Counted from the stretch's first letter, positions 22,790-35,984 are shown. The stretch is DNA of 64,000 bases from Owenia fusiformis (GCA_903813345.2 CAIIXF020000002.1:32876109-32940108), one strand, 5' to 3'. Made by a program: numbers and translations. The notes: a model not told the origin generated them from the sequence alone.

Positions 22790-25700
22790 TTATTTTCCCT
22801 TCAGTTTGGCAAGTAGATGTGCATTTTCTTTCTTCATTTGTTTATAATCTGCTGTGATCTTGTCCAGGTTGTCCAGAACCTTCTTGTTCGTCTCAATATC
22901 AATCTGAAAAATATGTATACATAAGTGTCTGAGAGAGATTAAGATTTACACAATTAACCCCCTAACTGAATGAATTCAAGTCTGCAATTAAATCAAGCAA
23001 AATGACTTAAAAAAGTATCCAACTGGAGAAAGAACAAGACAATAATTTTTCATAAATAAGAACCAAAAATGTATGATCCTCGAGTGTTTAATGCACTTAA
23101 AATCCAAAAATTGAACTCCAAGATTCATAGCTGTTCATGTTCCCAGTGCACAATGGCGACATTTTTCTATGAGATTGATTATTGGACAATGAAATTTCAA
23201 ATTTCAAATGTTTGTGCTTTCACATATCACATCTTAGCAGAAATTATATATGCAATAGTCAAATGAGCATAAAAATGAAGTTTTAATTGATTTAAGACAA
23301 TAAACCCATTTCCTCACCTGGTCTTCGAGATCTCGGATCTCTCTCATAACGAACCCTGTTTCTTCCACAGTCTTTATTAGAATGTCACAATTCTGAAAGA
23401 ACACAAACATAATTTATTAAATTGGTCAATATATCAGGACTGGATTTTAATTGGTCGATACATCAAGACTCTGTATTACAATTGGTCAATACATCAAGAC
23501 TCTGGATTCCAATTGGTCAATACATCAAGACTCTGGATTCCCATTGATCAATACATCTGGACTCTGGATTCCAATTGGCCAATATAACAAGACTCTGGAT
23601 TCGAATTGGTCAATACATCAAGACTCTGGATTCCAATTGGTCAATACATCTGGACTCTGGATTCCAATTGGCCAATACACCAACTCTGTATTCCAATTGG
23701 TCAATACATCAAGACTTTGGATGAAGTAACATACATGGATAAGGCCTGATTCCATATTCTTTAGATGTGGTAACCAGAACAACGGCAACGCCAAAGCGTA
23801 GTGAATCCCATCGAACAGAAATGGCTGGCATTTTTACAAACGAAATATATAGCAAATATCATAAAACAACACACCAGAAAGGCCAGCATTTTCAAAATGG
23901 TTGCTCACTAGCCAAGTTGTCATCAGAAGAAATAATATGCTTTTAAGTAGCCACCTATAAAATTTTTGAAAAATTGCACACATGTACTTGTAAATTAACA
24001 CACGTAAAAATGGTGGCTATTTTTCAAAATGGCCGACTACTCCCCAAAATTTTATTAGACAATGTGCCAGGCTTAGAGTATTCACATATCAAATATGAAC
24101 AAAATCGCTCCACTACTTTTCAAGTTATAGTAAAATACGTTAAAATGGCGGCCATTTTTCAAAATTCTTTTCAAAATGGCCAACTTCTACCAAAAGTGTC
24201 ATAGGACAGTGTGCCATGCTTATAGTATTCACATACCAAATATGAACAAAATCGCTCCACTACTTTTCGAGTTATAGTAAAACACGTTAAAATGGCGGCA
24301 ATTTTAAATTTTTTTTTCTAAATGGCCACCTTCTACCAAAAGTGTCATAGGACAGTGTGCCATGCTTATAGTATTCACATACCAAATATGAACAAAATCG
24401 CTCCACTACTTTTCGAGTTATAGTAAAATATGTTAAAATGGCAGCCATTTTTCAAAATGGCCGCCTTCTACCAAAAGTGTCTTTAGACAGTGTGCAATGT
24501 TTATAGTATTCACATACCAAATATGAACAAAATCGCTCCACTACTTTTCGAGTTACAGCAAAAATCGTAAGATAAGGAGTAAAGGCCGCCATTTTTCAAG
24601 ATGGCTGCCATGTGCTTTTTTAATATCTACATTGTAGCTTTATTAATGTCCTTTATAATCTTTTTACATTTAAAACATATTGCTATTACAGTTTACATAT
24701 TGCACCTAAATTACTGTAAAATCGGCCCTAAAATGGCCGCCATTTTGAAATTAGCGGCCATTTTGAAAATTGGCTTTCGAGCAGAACTTCTACCCCCTAG
24801 GGTATATGTGTACAAAATACGGTATTTGAGTATTTGAGTTATTGCCGGGACGGATGGATGGACGGACGGACGGACGGATGGACAGACGAACGGACGTACG
24901 TACGGACGGACGGAGGCGTTCCCTATATCCCTCCGAACTTCGTTCGATGGGATAATAAACATTGTTGTCAGAAGTTTTAATGTAACATTTGGATTGTACA
25001 TAGTCAGGCTTGACATAGTCAGGCTTGTACCCTCTCCTGGCCCAAAATTCTTTCAAAATAATGCAGTTTTTCACCATTCTGAGCACTTTTCGGGTGATTT
25101 TGGGCCCAGGTTTTGGGCAAATGTTGTCAAATGTGAACCCCCTTGGAATTTTTTTGAACCCCTTGGCAAAAGCTGGTTATGGGCCTGATAGTCCTGGAAT
25201 AGTATTCCTACCTCATGTAATGCTGCAAGATACTTGTAGGCCTTTCTTACTGCCTCATCTTTCTTGGCATCCTGAAATGAAACAATATATGATATGAACC
25301 ACATATTATACCATGCATGAACCTACCCCTACATGTATAAAGTATATTCACAAGGTATGAGCTTAGGACAGGTCCACCAGTCATTGCTGGTGTATGGTGA
25401 AACGGACAAGTTGATTTTGTCACTAGATATAGGAAAATAATATGGCAACTGACAGCAACTGTCCCGTTATGCCATTTTGACAAGGTACTCTCAGATCCTT
25501 AGCTTAACCCCTGTATACTGTATATATCAAAGTACATTATCTTTTCCCTCCATTTCAATGTTTTGTATTTTTAATGACATAAATGTAGAAACTTACTCTG
25601 AATATAAGTTCATCTGTCACAGTAAATGTTCTGTCTAGTTTGCCAGATAATTGGTTGATGTCTTTCTGAATACTTTTTGTATCAATCAAAATCTAAAAAA

Positions 25701-28700
25701 AGGAAATTAACATAAATAGAATAAATACATAACTTAGACTTAAAGTTCAATAGTTATACAGGGCATTAACATGTAAAACCTCACCACCTGCCATTTGTTA
25801 GACACCAAACACTAATCATCGAGCATCAACCAACCAACACGGTCCACAACAAAGTTTCTAGTGGTGACAAAACTAGTCTCTGCTTCAAGCTCATCTGGCC
25901 CTAATTTTAATTTAATAATTCATATTGAGGCTTCTACTTTTTCTTTAATTCATATTGAGGCTTCTACTCTTTCTTTAATTCATATTGAGGCTTCTACTAT
26001 TTCTTTACTGGAAATCAAAGGCATTTCAAGTCTACTCTTAGAGAACCTATGCAGCATTACCAGGAAACAACAATATTTTTGTAACCTAAATGTCAGGTGC
26101 TACCTATCATATGACCTAATATAGATTTATATGTATTAAAGTTTACCTTATCAATTTCTTGTTTCTGCTTTTTTATATTGGAGACGATTTCCATGATCCT
26201 CCTAGTGTACGCTGACCTATTCACATCCTTTGTCATACGTTCATACTCTGTAACCTTTGAATTGAAAAAAAATAAATCAATAAATTACAGAGTAAATGTT
26301 TGAAAAATATTAAAACCTATTAGAAAAGAAACTGGAGAGTTATTGTAAATTTACAACAGACCATATCTTATTTTTTAAGGGGGAGGGAGTCAACCCAAGA
26401 TTCGTTTTTACTTTTATCAAAAATTGCCATATTCCCTTACCAATTGTTTATAAATATCTTCTTTAGTTCTGGCATCAGCAGCGACATCTTTCATCTTTTC
26501 TCTAAATGCTTTAATTTCTTCCAACTTTTTCTCAGCTTCAGACTACAATTCAAATCATTCTCTATGTAATTGTAAAACAACCAAATTATCAAAGGCCTCG
26601 TCAAAACATCCCTCGAGATTATGCACACGAGACTCAGGGACTTCAATGGACCCTCCTCCTCCACATTGAATTTGCAATGTTTGAAATGAGGTCGTTTTAT
26701 ACTTATTAGTACAATGAGTTTCATAAAATAAGACTATATAAAGCCCGGTATACACCAATGGGGCAAAATCCCACTTGCCCCATCGAGTCCCATCTTGCCC
26801 CATCGAATCCCAATTTGCCCCATCGAATCCCACGAAGTCCCATGGGACCTTGATGACTTTGCCCCATCGTGCCACATGGAGTCCCATCAAGCCCCATGGA
26901 GTCCCATCAAATCCCACCGTGCCCCATTGGTGTATGTCGGGCTTCACACAACACGTCATATGAGCGAAAATCCCTCGATGCCCCATGGAAAGAATGAACA
27001 TGTTCATTCTCGATGGGACTCCATGGGACTCCGTGGGATTTTGCCCCATCTTGCCCCATCGAGTCCCACGTGGGACTTCATGGGACCTCATGGGACCTCG
27101 TGGGACTCGATGGGGCAAGATGGGGCAAAATCCCAAGAGGTCCCATGGAGTCCCACGGACTTCATGGGGCAAGATCCCAAAAGGTCCCACGAGGTCCCAC
27201 GCAATGTTAAGTCTATGGTGGCCCCAACTTGCCCCATTGGTGTATACCGGGCTTAAGGCAATAACATTGTATCATTAACATTGTAAGTTATTGCAAATTG
27301 TTATAGATGCAGCATGCCGACCACCAACTGCCAAACAATAGTTGGACACCATAACAATGTGTCACCACTTTTGTTATAAATCACTTTACCTCTCTATTTT
27401 CATTAAGTGCTTTCATCTCCCGATATTTCTCCACTAGAGGAACCCGATGTTTCTCCCATTGGTTGGCTAAACTGACCAATCGCTGAGCACTTGTGTCCAC
27501 CACTGACTACAACATCGTAAATAAATTATTAATTACAAAATGATATGCATGTTACATTACTAGCAAAAACCTTTCTTTAAAACAGACAATTTTGTTATAA
27601 AGATCATTGTCATCGAATTAAATACAGTATTACATATTTTTACACACTTCTCTAGAATTGTTCAATACACATTAAACACAAAAGTAAACACATATCTTTA
27701 TCAAACTATTTGAGAACCAATGCATTCTTTTTACCAATACATGTACCAGGCTATCATGAGTGACATAAAACTTTCAAAATCTGAATTGGGACACCTTTTC
27801 ACTCAAGTGGCAATCAGAATTTCAACTGCTTTATACGTATAGAACATGTTATAATAATAACAGTGAATATATCCGAAATTGTTCATTGGTTAGGTGTATG
27901 ATTAAATAGATTAAAATTCCTCAATTCACTAACCTTTTATAGCATTACTATCTAGCTTTCGATATGAAATCCAGTGCTCTGATTGTGATAAGAAGTATAT
28001 AGGAGAGACAGGGAGAGCCATAGGAATGAGAATAAAAGAACACAGAGACGCCTTAAGAATTAACCCAGACAAGTCAGCAATCGCTCAACATTCATTTGAT
28101 GAAGCGCATAAGATAAACTGGGATTATAGAATTATTGACTCAGAGTCTAAATACTTTGATCGAAAGATAAAGGAAGCGATACATATTCATAAATATAAAC
28201 CTGAACTTAACAGAGACTTAGGATATAAGGTTTCCCCGAGTCTACTTGAGGTTGCTAGGTCAAAGATCAAGTCAAGGTCAAATCTACCAGTTTCCCGCCA
28301 AATTCAGACATCTTGAGAAAGGCAACAGGAGTTGTCGAAAGCTAGATAGAAATGCTATAAAAGGTTAGTGAATTGAGGAATTTTAATCTATTTAATAACA
28401 GTGAACCCTGTAAAGTGGAACACCTCTAGAAGTTGAACACCTCTAGAAGTGGAACACTTCAGAGTTCCAAGACCAACTGACTTAATGTTAAATAACCTCT
28501 ATCAGTGTAACACCTCCAAAGTGGTAAACTTGAGAGGGGTACCAAAAGTGTTCCACACTTAAACAGGTTTTACTGTTGTACAACATTTATTATACTTAAG
28601 CTCACCTGTAATTTTGCTATGTTATTATCAGCATCAGGTAAAAGGTCCAGTGTTCTTTTCTTCACTTTATATACAGTTTCTTTCTCTTTGTTCTTGGTGG

Positions 28701-31700
28701 CCTCAGTTGCGATGATCTCTTCCATCTAAGAAATGGTGGGAATAGAATATTGTAAAATGTTGACAATGAGATATTGTAAAAGGTTGTGATTGGAATATTG
28801 TAAAATCTTGACAATGAGATATTGTAAAAGGTTGTGATTGGAATATTGCAAAATGTTGACAATGAGATATTGTAAAAGGTTGTGATTGGAATATTGTAAA
28901 TTGTTGACAATGAGATATTGTAAAAGGTTGTGATTGGAATATTGTAAATTGTTGACAATGAGACATTGTAAAAGGTTGTGATTGGAATATTGTAAATTGT
29001 TGACAATGAGATATTGTAAAAGGTTGTGATTGGAATATTGTAAAATGTTGACAATGAGATATTGTAAAAGGTTGTGATTGGAACATTGCAAAATGTTGAC
29101 AATGAGATATTGTAAAAGGTTGCGATTGGAATATTGTAAATTGTTGACAATGAGATATTGTAAAAGATTGTGATTGGAATATTGTAAATTGTTGACAATG
29201 AGATATTGTAAAAGGTTGTGATTGGAATATGGTAAATTGTTGACAATGAGATATTGTAAAAGGTTGTGATTGGAATATTGTAAATTGTTGACAATGAGAT
29301 ATTGTAAAAGGTTGTGATTGGAATATTGTAAATTGTTGACAATGAGACATTGTAAAGGGTTGTGATTGGAATATTGTAAATTGTTGACAATGAGATATTG
29401 TAAAAGGTTGCGATTGGAATATTGCAAAATGTTGACAATGAGATATTGTAAAAGGTTGTGATTGGAATATTGTAAATTGTTGACAATGAGATATTGTAAA
29501 AGGTTGTGATTGGAATATTGTAAATTGTTGACAATGAGACATTGTAAAAGGTTGTGATTGGAATATTGTAAAATGTTGACAATGAGATATTGTAAAAGGT
29601 TGTAATTGGAATATTGTACAATTTTGACAATGACTTAGTATTGTAAAGGGTGTGCAATGAAACATTGTAAAATAATCACAACAAAGTAATGTAAAATGTT
29701 GGTGGTACTTCTATAAAAAGTTGACAATGAAATATTGTAAATTGTTGCCAACAAAGAATTGTAAAGGTTGATATTGAAATGTTGGAAGTGTTGGCATTAA
29801 AATAGTTTTTATTATAAATTGTGACCAAATGATTTTTATTTGGGCTGTACATGTTTGGCAACACACTGCAGCAGACTCAATGATATTTATTAATGCAGCC
29901 TGATACATTTTTTATCGTATGGATGGTGTAAATTAAACTTTCCAAAAAATTATCATTCCTTGTCATCTACATGTACCCCTTCCCTCTCACAAAAAGTAAC
30001 TGTTTTGGACCATATTATAGTTAGTTAAGTATACATTAAAATGTGTACATTTGGACAATACCCACCACTCCCTTTAAGTATACTTAATACATGTAAGTAC
30101 TTTATCAAGCTCACCTGTTGACTGCTTGCTGTAAACTTTCTTATCTCAATATCTAAATTCTCAAAATCAGTGGCAATCCTTTCGAGTTGTTCTTGAAGTT
30201 TCTCAATCTCTTCCTCACGTTTAGCCTTCAATTCCTCTTCAGTGTTAGCAGTAGGGTCAACAGTCATTTGGCTGCCTGGGACATCCTAGAACAAGAGAAT
30301 ATGTCACAATGGCTTTTTCTGTAAGCTCGTCACTTTGTGTGTATCTAAGATCTAAAGCTGGTTTGCTCGTATATGTTTCTGAATACAGTAAAACCTGTAT
30401 ATCCAAATACCTTTCTTATTTAACCAAATCTCAATATGCACGCTTCTTTCAGTCCAAATTTTGTAATCTCCCATTTAATCCATTTAGATTCCCTTTTATT
30501 TAACAATTTGATATAGCATTATGAACACATTTTATGCATAATGCACATATAGAGCAAACAAATATTCTCAATTGTGTTGCTTTAAATGAAAACGAAATAA
30601 TTTCAGAACATACAAATTACCAAAGTAGCCATATTTTTCTCTAAATAGACGGATACTCAATTAAACTTGGAATATTGATATGTGCCATTGTTTTACATTC
30701 CCTTTAAAAATTTAAATTAGAAAGTCAAAAAACACTAAATTCAAGAGCCTTTTTCTCAGAACTTATTGATCGACCTGGTATAAGCAAATGGTAGAGAGGA
30801 CTTATAAAAATGCATTTTCTTTCAAGTTTCTGTTTTTATAAAATGACTCATACATACCTGTGTAAATTGTAATTTTTCTGCATGAGTAAACCTTGAGCCT
30901 TTAGTTTTGCCCTGCAGTCCTGACCTTTCACTAATGCTGTTAATGATATCATTCAAGTCTTGAGGAGTTTTCTGTGCATTTTCTTTTAATTTCACAGATT
31001 CTTTGATATTGTCCTTGATTCGTTTTTGAAGTCGGTCTCGTTTTTTCGCTAAATACTCCTGGAATAAAGAAGCAAAGTATAGCATTTCGAAGCTTAATTA
31101 ATTGCTAATTGCAAAAAAATATTTCTGGTTGCCCATCTTGCATGGTCCCATTCTCTTTTTTCAATAATTTCAGAATCCGAGATTTGTGTCAATGTCTAAT
31201 AATTGAGTATGTTACATATTATGAATTTTATATTTTGAGGTTATTCAGAGATGAGAATTATAGCTATAAGTAGAAGAATTGGAGATCTGCCCCATACATC
31301 TAAACGCCACATGCAAAACAGCCATACACACTTGAACTGAACACAAGCTTGAAAAGTTAAAAGAAGGCAGAGATGCCTAAAACAAACAACTGCAATTATT
31401 TTAAAATATACGAGCAAGCAATGTCCCAAAACAAGGAAGTGTGGGAATTACACTATTATAAGACAAAGCAGCAGCTACGGGTCATCTGACACACCTTTAG
31501 AAAAAGTAATCATTCACAAACCTCCTTCGTTAACCTTGAGGCAAGACCAAGCTGATTCCACTCCTGATCCCATTCATGTTGTGCTGTCAGATAGGTGGCG
31601 TTGTTTTCCAAGATGGACGCTGCAAGGTCATCTCGATGTACAGGCTGGGTTAAAATATATGGCATGTGTTTTGTGTAGTATGTTTTAACATCTGAAAAGA

Positions 31701-34700
31701 TGTAAATAGAACAATCTTTAAGTTTTTTTTCAATGTTAAGAACAGTAGAAATAGAAATAAATTTAAATTGGATATGCGTTTATGGAAAAATTGCTGCAAA
31801 TACAACTGAAACATGCTGACAAAATAACTAATGGCTATTTACAAACTAACATTTAGAATGAGTGGGAAAAGGTTTTGAGAGTAACATCTAACAACTACTG
31901 TAAGGTTCAGTTATGAACATATTCACAAAGACTACAATGATTTTACGTGTGTCTCTGACACACACCTTCAATCGTTTGCCTTTCCCATCGCAATTAATTT
32001 TTTACCTTTGGGTATTTTCTTGGTGAGGTCTCCAAGACCATGAGGGGAAGACAGGTGAGCAGATCTGAATGCTCTCACAGAGGAACAACCCTAATGGAAT
32101 AAAACATGAAACAATGAAGTATTACAAGAAAATAAAAATTAAAAAAAAATCATTTATAAGGAAATCTGACAATCATTTTACTTCATATACTTCATATTTA
32201 ATGCAGTTAGTAAAATATAGAAATCACAAGTTGAATGACCCCCATTCAAGAAGCATGTTCCACACATAAAAACAGATACTCCAAGATACCTCTCTATGCC
32301 AAGTAGGGGGACTTCCTCGCCAAACAACTCCCTTATTCTTGCATTGAGGAGGAGTCCATGGACTTGAGAGACGCTTGCTTAATTCAGACGCTATGGATCG
32401 ATACAGCACTGCAGAGCCACCTATAAAAAAGGGCAAATCTAACGTTATTCACTATATGAATAATAATTATAATGAGAGGGTAGGTCCATGTGCTCAAAAT
32501 GTGAGCCTACAATAATTTACATGTAAAATTGATGTGGTTCAGGCTATCTGAAGCATTCAGACAATTAATAGAGAGGTTGACTGCCAATAAGCCTAGATAG
32601 GAACCTACCATATACTGAACCTTGGAACAAATTCTTGGAACGACAATAGGAAATTAATAACCATCATTACTCCACTCTAAATCCCTCAAGCAACATTTCT
32701 GAAATTTCTTCTCTAAGTCAACATTTTAGGAATGGATAGTGATCACTTCAACAATAAGAACCTTTACAGTCTTGGATTGTGATTATGGTACTTGAATAAA
32801 AAAACATACTCAATAAAGATCAGTTGATATTTTCAATATCAACATTAAACAATGTTAATCACTGGAGGTTCAAAAGCAAAATCATACCCAGAATTTCCTC
32901 AGTGCTTTCCTCAGAACCTCTTGGCAGTTTCTCTATTAGGAACATTAAGACGCGTCTAATGTCCGCTTCGTTGGAATACAGGAATGTCTGGTAGCCTAAC
33001 TCACCCTTGTAGCCAAGCTCCTGAAAATAAAGACAACAGGGATGCATTAAGAGAATGTTCATTCTAGGGAATGACAGACAAGTCACTTGCATTTACTTAC
33101 ATGTAAGCCTAATATGCTATGATAGTAAACTCACTCCAGTACGTTCAATATAGGACACTTAATACCACAATTTGAAAATTTTCTCCACATTGTGGTACAT
33201 GTACATGGTGTACATGTATAGAGTACTATGTACTGCATGGTGAGTTAGACCAAAATCTTCTGAAATGTGGCATGAAAACAGTAATTTCATTATAACCTGA
33301 ACAAATGTCTGGAGCTCAGAAAATTAAATATGTCTTACTGTGATTGCTGATGCAAGGCTTGTACCAAGGCGGAATCTTGCTGCCATGGCAGGGGGAAGTG
33401 TCATTGGCAAATCTGTTTGGGGATCAATCATCTTGAGACACCTGACTGTCGCCTCTATGATCAGCTCAGTGCTGAATTGTACCAAGGATTGCACATCTTC
33501 CACATCACTGCAAAAAGAACAATAAAAACACACTTCAAAATTAACACAGGAACCTGACATCTATTGGTGGGCGAAAAAGTTATTTCATCACGTTTATGGT
33601 CATTCTGACCATGGACATTGTGATCCTGGTCTTGTAAATGATATGTGGAACTATTTGAATTGACTGAAGGTCAAAACAGAACTCTGTTATCTTTGTTCAA
33701 AAAATGTCTAAAAATGCCACATTTTTTGTCACTTCCTGTTTTGTCATTTCCTGTTAAGTACCCCTGCACCTTAACATTACCATGGTCATGACAGGCCTTG
33801 CAATATAATATAACATTGTCACGTTTATACCAGGCTTTCACAATAACACTACCACTGTCATGGCAGGATCCTTGCGAAACTTAAAAATACTTAATAACAT
33901 AAGGGGCGGATCTGGAAACCAACAAGGGAGCCCAAATGTCAGGTCAGAGAAAAAAACTTCGGAAACAAGCGGAATTTTTTTTTGAAATAATTTGAGGCCC
34001 ATTCTCAAAATAGCAGACATAATTAACAATTGCCCTGACAATACAACTGTAGTGTTCACAGACGGCTCTGCACTAGGAAACCCAGGCCCTACAGGAGCAG
34101 CTGCCATTGTATATTTGCAAGGCCTCAGAGGGGAACCAATCTGCTTAGAAAGTCCCATAAGCTGCTCTAGCAACAATTACATAGGAGAAGTCAGAGCAAT
34201 AGAGCTCGCCCTCACATACGTTGATAAAACACCACTGTGTAGGGATATACTACTTTTTGGCGACTGTCAGCCCGCTCTAATTTCTGCGTTTGAGACCTGT
34301 ATACCCAAAAATCAAATTGAATCCATCAACAAGATCAGAAATACATGTAAAAATCTCACTCAAAAGGGTATCAAGGTTAACTATTACTGGGTACCAGGAC
34401 ACCTTGATATCAAAGGAAACGAGCTGGCTGACAAACATGCCAAGCAGGCGGCACTAAATGCTAAGGCACTAAGTCAAGATAGCAGAATAGTTACTAAAAG
34501 TGAAATATATAAACAAATACACACATCATCAAAATCAAAGTGGCAAAGGCAGTATAACAACTCGAAAAAAGTTGGATACATCCAGAGGTCTATTGATTCT
34601 GTCGGGACAAGAACCCTACTAGGTGAATCGAACAGAAAAACCTTCTGCATCACTAACCAACTTTTGAGTGGACATACCAGATTAAACAGCCATATCAAGA

Positions 34701-35975
34701 AAATTAACCCAATCCACGACACCAACTTATGCCTAGACTGCAACAAACCAGAAACAATAGATCACTATTTATTCAAATGCAATAAACTCCAAGAATTACG
34801 GGAGAAAGTGCTTCACGATGCAGTCTGTATCTTACTTGAGTGTGAAATTATATACACACTAGACTTGAAAACCCTGGCCGGAGAAAATCAAAAACTCCCC
34901 AACAAAATCAACAGGAAACTGAACGATCTATTCAGAACTTTTATCATAAAGAGCAAAAGATTTTAAAATTTTAAAAACACATATGTTAGTTCAACTAGAT
35001 AAGGATTTTAAGTAAAAAAAAAAAAAAAAAAGAGACTTCTACAAACTTACTCGAGTCTCTAGCTTACAGCTAGACGAAACTTCATTGATTTCGTATGTAC
35101 TGTGCTACACGCACCTACACGCACCTAGAACTCATTTTTAATAAATTTTATAAATATTTTTAAGAATATTAATCATATTTAGGATGAAGCGTTGCTTGTC
35201 TGGATTTAGATATTTCAAAATTTCATTTCGGAGTTTTGACACATGGTGAAATTTTCTCGCTGTAGCTAAAAATGGCTTCCGGTTCTGGACGTGAATAACA
35301 TTTGAAATTATTCTCGCTTAAAGAAATCAAATATAACAATAGATTCAGACGGGGATGTGAGCTGATGTTCTTCAAATCTATACATAAAGGTATATTTCAT
35401 ATTATTATGCCATATTTACTGTGCGTGTGACACAATGATTTACAATATTTATAATACTAAGGCAGCTCAATCTTCCTCCTCAAAGCCGGAATATAGAGAA
35501 GGCTTTGGACCGAAGTAACTACAAACCATCAGTGTAAAACTTACAAGTGATAGCACAGTGTGGAAAACAAGCACCAGAGACTAAACAAAGGTGGCATCAA
35601 AGCACCTATTACAGATGGACATAAACAAACAAACAGACCTGAAATTAAAAAATAAGGCATTAAAAGGCCCATTTATGACCAAAAAGTCCCCATTTTTGAC
35701 AGTAAACATGGTGACGGTTGTGGCAGGTATAAGTCTTGCAATAAATAGCCGGATAGCATGTGCAACAGGGGGTGTAAAAAATTCATGGAAAATTTTACGA
35801 TAAACGGTAGATCTATTAACGGAAAATTAGACCATTTACACAAGCCAATTAAGTTTCATAAGTAGAATGAATTATGATGCATTTGTTTAAGCAAGGGAAT
35901 TGGATAAGATTCACTATGCACTTACCATCCAATGCCTTTTAGAGTGTGGACAATAATTTTGTCTACTTCCTCCAT
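22790..35975 (-). CDS. CCDC22: Coiled-coil domain-containing protein 22 (CCC complex subunit)
   Basis: Sixteen coding exons on the minus strand: 35975-35926, 33507-33339, 33020-32888, 32420-32290, 32090-32006, 31691-31522, 31058-30858, 30285-30115, 28725-28606, 27506-27390, 26542-26441, 26254-26147, 25692-25597, 25271-25212, 23392-23318, 22903-22790. They splice to 633 residues, close to the human length as I recall it, with no stop. Diagnostic stretches: N-terminal MEEVDKIIVHTLKGIGW, AARFRLGTSLASA, ELGYQTFLYSNEADIRRVL (calponin-homology-like domain), KGSRFTHAEK, QWEKHRVPL, LSGKLDRTFTVTDEL and DAKKDEAVRKAYKYLAALHE (C-terminal coiled coils). The family protein joins COMMD proteins and CCDC93 in endosomal cargo recycling with Retriever, and modulates NF-kB through COMMD1. 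One donor is GTTTGT (after exon 6). The introns are loaded with repeats and retroelement fragments. Confidence 0.96.
23447..23722. repeat. 31-bp minisatellite, about nine units
   Basis: Unit AATTGGTCAATACATCAAGA plus CTCTGGATTCC, in a CCDC22 intron. Variants replace CATCAAG with CATCTGG and GGTC with GGCC. The plus-strand open frame is a repeat artefact. Confidence 0.85.
24000..24960. repeat. Repeat with about 146-bp units, palindromic cores and GGACGGAC tail
   Basis: Four units are marked by AATCGCTCCACTACTTTT at about 24103, 24250, 24396 and 24531. Each unit ends in an inverted repeat of GGCNGCCATTTT against AAAATGGCCGCC. The element closes with a GGACGGAC tract (24847-24915) and CCTATATCCC, as at 6890. 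It lies within a CCDC22 intron. Confidence 0.7.
25020..25187. mobile_element. 168-bp MITE of the CAGGCCCGTAGCC family, TSD ATAGT
   Basis: Flanked by ATAGT at 25015-25019 and 25188-25192. The right end GGGCCTG and interior CACCATTCTGAGCACTTTT match the family. The left end (CAGGCTTGTACCC) is diverged and partly duplicated just outside. It ends about 25 bp from CCDC22 exon 14 (25212), so it borders a splice donor. Confidence 0.75.
25917..26006. repeat. 30-bp direct repeat, three units
   Basis: Unit AATTCATATTGAGGCTTCTA plus CTNTTTCTTT, three times with one variable base, in a CCDC22 intron. Confidence 0.85.
26741..27254. mobile_element. 514-bp foldback element built of TGCCCCATCGAGTCCC words
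   Basis: Perfect terminal inverted repeats of about 26 bp start AAGCCCGGTATACACCAATG. The interior is almost entirely permutations of TTGCCCCATCG, GAGTCCCATGG and their complements, with a central palindrome AGAATGAACATGTTCATTCT (26991-27010). Its GC content differs sharply from the flanks. It is in the CCDC22 intron next to exon 11. Confidence 0.75.
27855..28405 (+). mobile_element. Penelope-like retroelement fragment (GIY-YIG endonuclease end) with inverted repeats
   Basis: An open frame ending at 28316 encodes CSDCDKKYIGETGRAIGMR followed by IKEHRDA and HKYKPELNRD, the pattern of the C-terminal GIY-YIG endonuclease of Penelope-like elements. It is flanked by 62-bp inverted repeats (27901-27962 and 28335-28396, one mismatch). 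A 13-bp direct repeat TAATAACAGTGAA (27855-27867 and 28393-28405) looks like a target-site duplication. Reverse transcriptase is missing, so this is a truncated insertion. It lies in a CCDC22 intron on the opposite strand. Confidence 0.82.
28398..28577 (+). mobile_element. MITE with CAGTGAACCCTG / CAGTAAAACCTG ends
   Basis: Inverted ends CAGTGAACCCTGTAAAGTGG and CAGTAAAACCTGTTTAAGTG, with internal repeats of GGAACACCTCTAGAAGT. It is a relative of 640-800. The Penelope-like insertion duplicated its first bases, so this element is the older one. Confidence 0.65.
28740..29640. repeat. 48-bp minisatellite, about 19 units
   Basis: Unit contains GGTTGTGATTGGAATATTGT and TTGACAATGAGATATTG. Because 48 is a multiple of three and the unit has no minus-strand stop, three long overlapping minus-strand frames run through the array. 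They are artefacts. It begins 15 bp upstream of CCDC22 exon 9, next to its splice acceptor. Confidence 0.9.
33890..35031 (+). mobile_element. 5'-truncated non-LTR retrotransposon 3' end (RNase H domain)
   Basis: The open frame to 34966 encodes an RNase H domain: VVFTDGSALGNPGPTGAAA (first catalytic Asp), GEVRAIELAL (Glu), LLFGDCQPAL (Asp) and YYWVPGHLDIKGNELAD (His/Asp). A CxxC-H-C knuckle (CLDCNKPETIDHYLFKC) follows. A poly(A) run of about 19 A lies at 35013-35031. The reverse transcriptase and endonuclease are absent. The left boundary is uncertain and no target-site duplication was found. It lies in CCDC22 intron 1, on the opposite strand. Confidence 0.85.
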
Positions 35976-35984
35976 TTTTAATGT

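Noticed and set aside
25025-25304. Frames around 25.0-25.3 kb
   Set aside because: They are a MITE and the flank of CCDC22 exon 14. Only the 60-bp exon at 25212-25271 is coding.
26555-27278. Several long frames rich in Pro, His and Trp-Asp
   Set aside because: They lie in the GC-rich foldback element made of reshuffled words and occur on both strands.
28662-29665. Three long overlapping minus-strand frames (up to 331 codons)
   Set aside because: They read the 48-bp minisatellite, whose length is a multiple of three, in all three frames. There is no independent coding signal.
33992-34966. 324-codon RNase H frame as a host gene
   Set aside because: Catalytic pattern, knuckle and trailing poly(A) show a truncated retrotransposon in an intron.
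35040-35095. Hammerhead ribozyme-like block (stem CTAGC..GCTAG followed by GACGAAAC) after the non-LTR poly(A)
   Set aside because: The required CUGANGA core is not present (sequence reads CTCGAGTC), and stem III is unconvincing. A covariance-model search would settle it.
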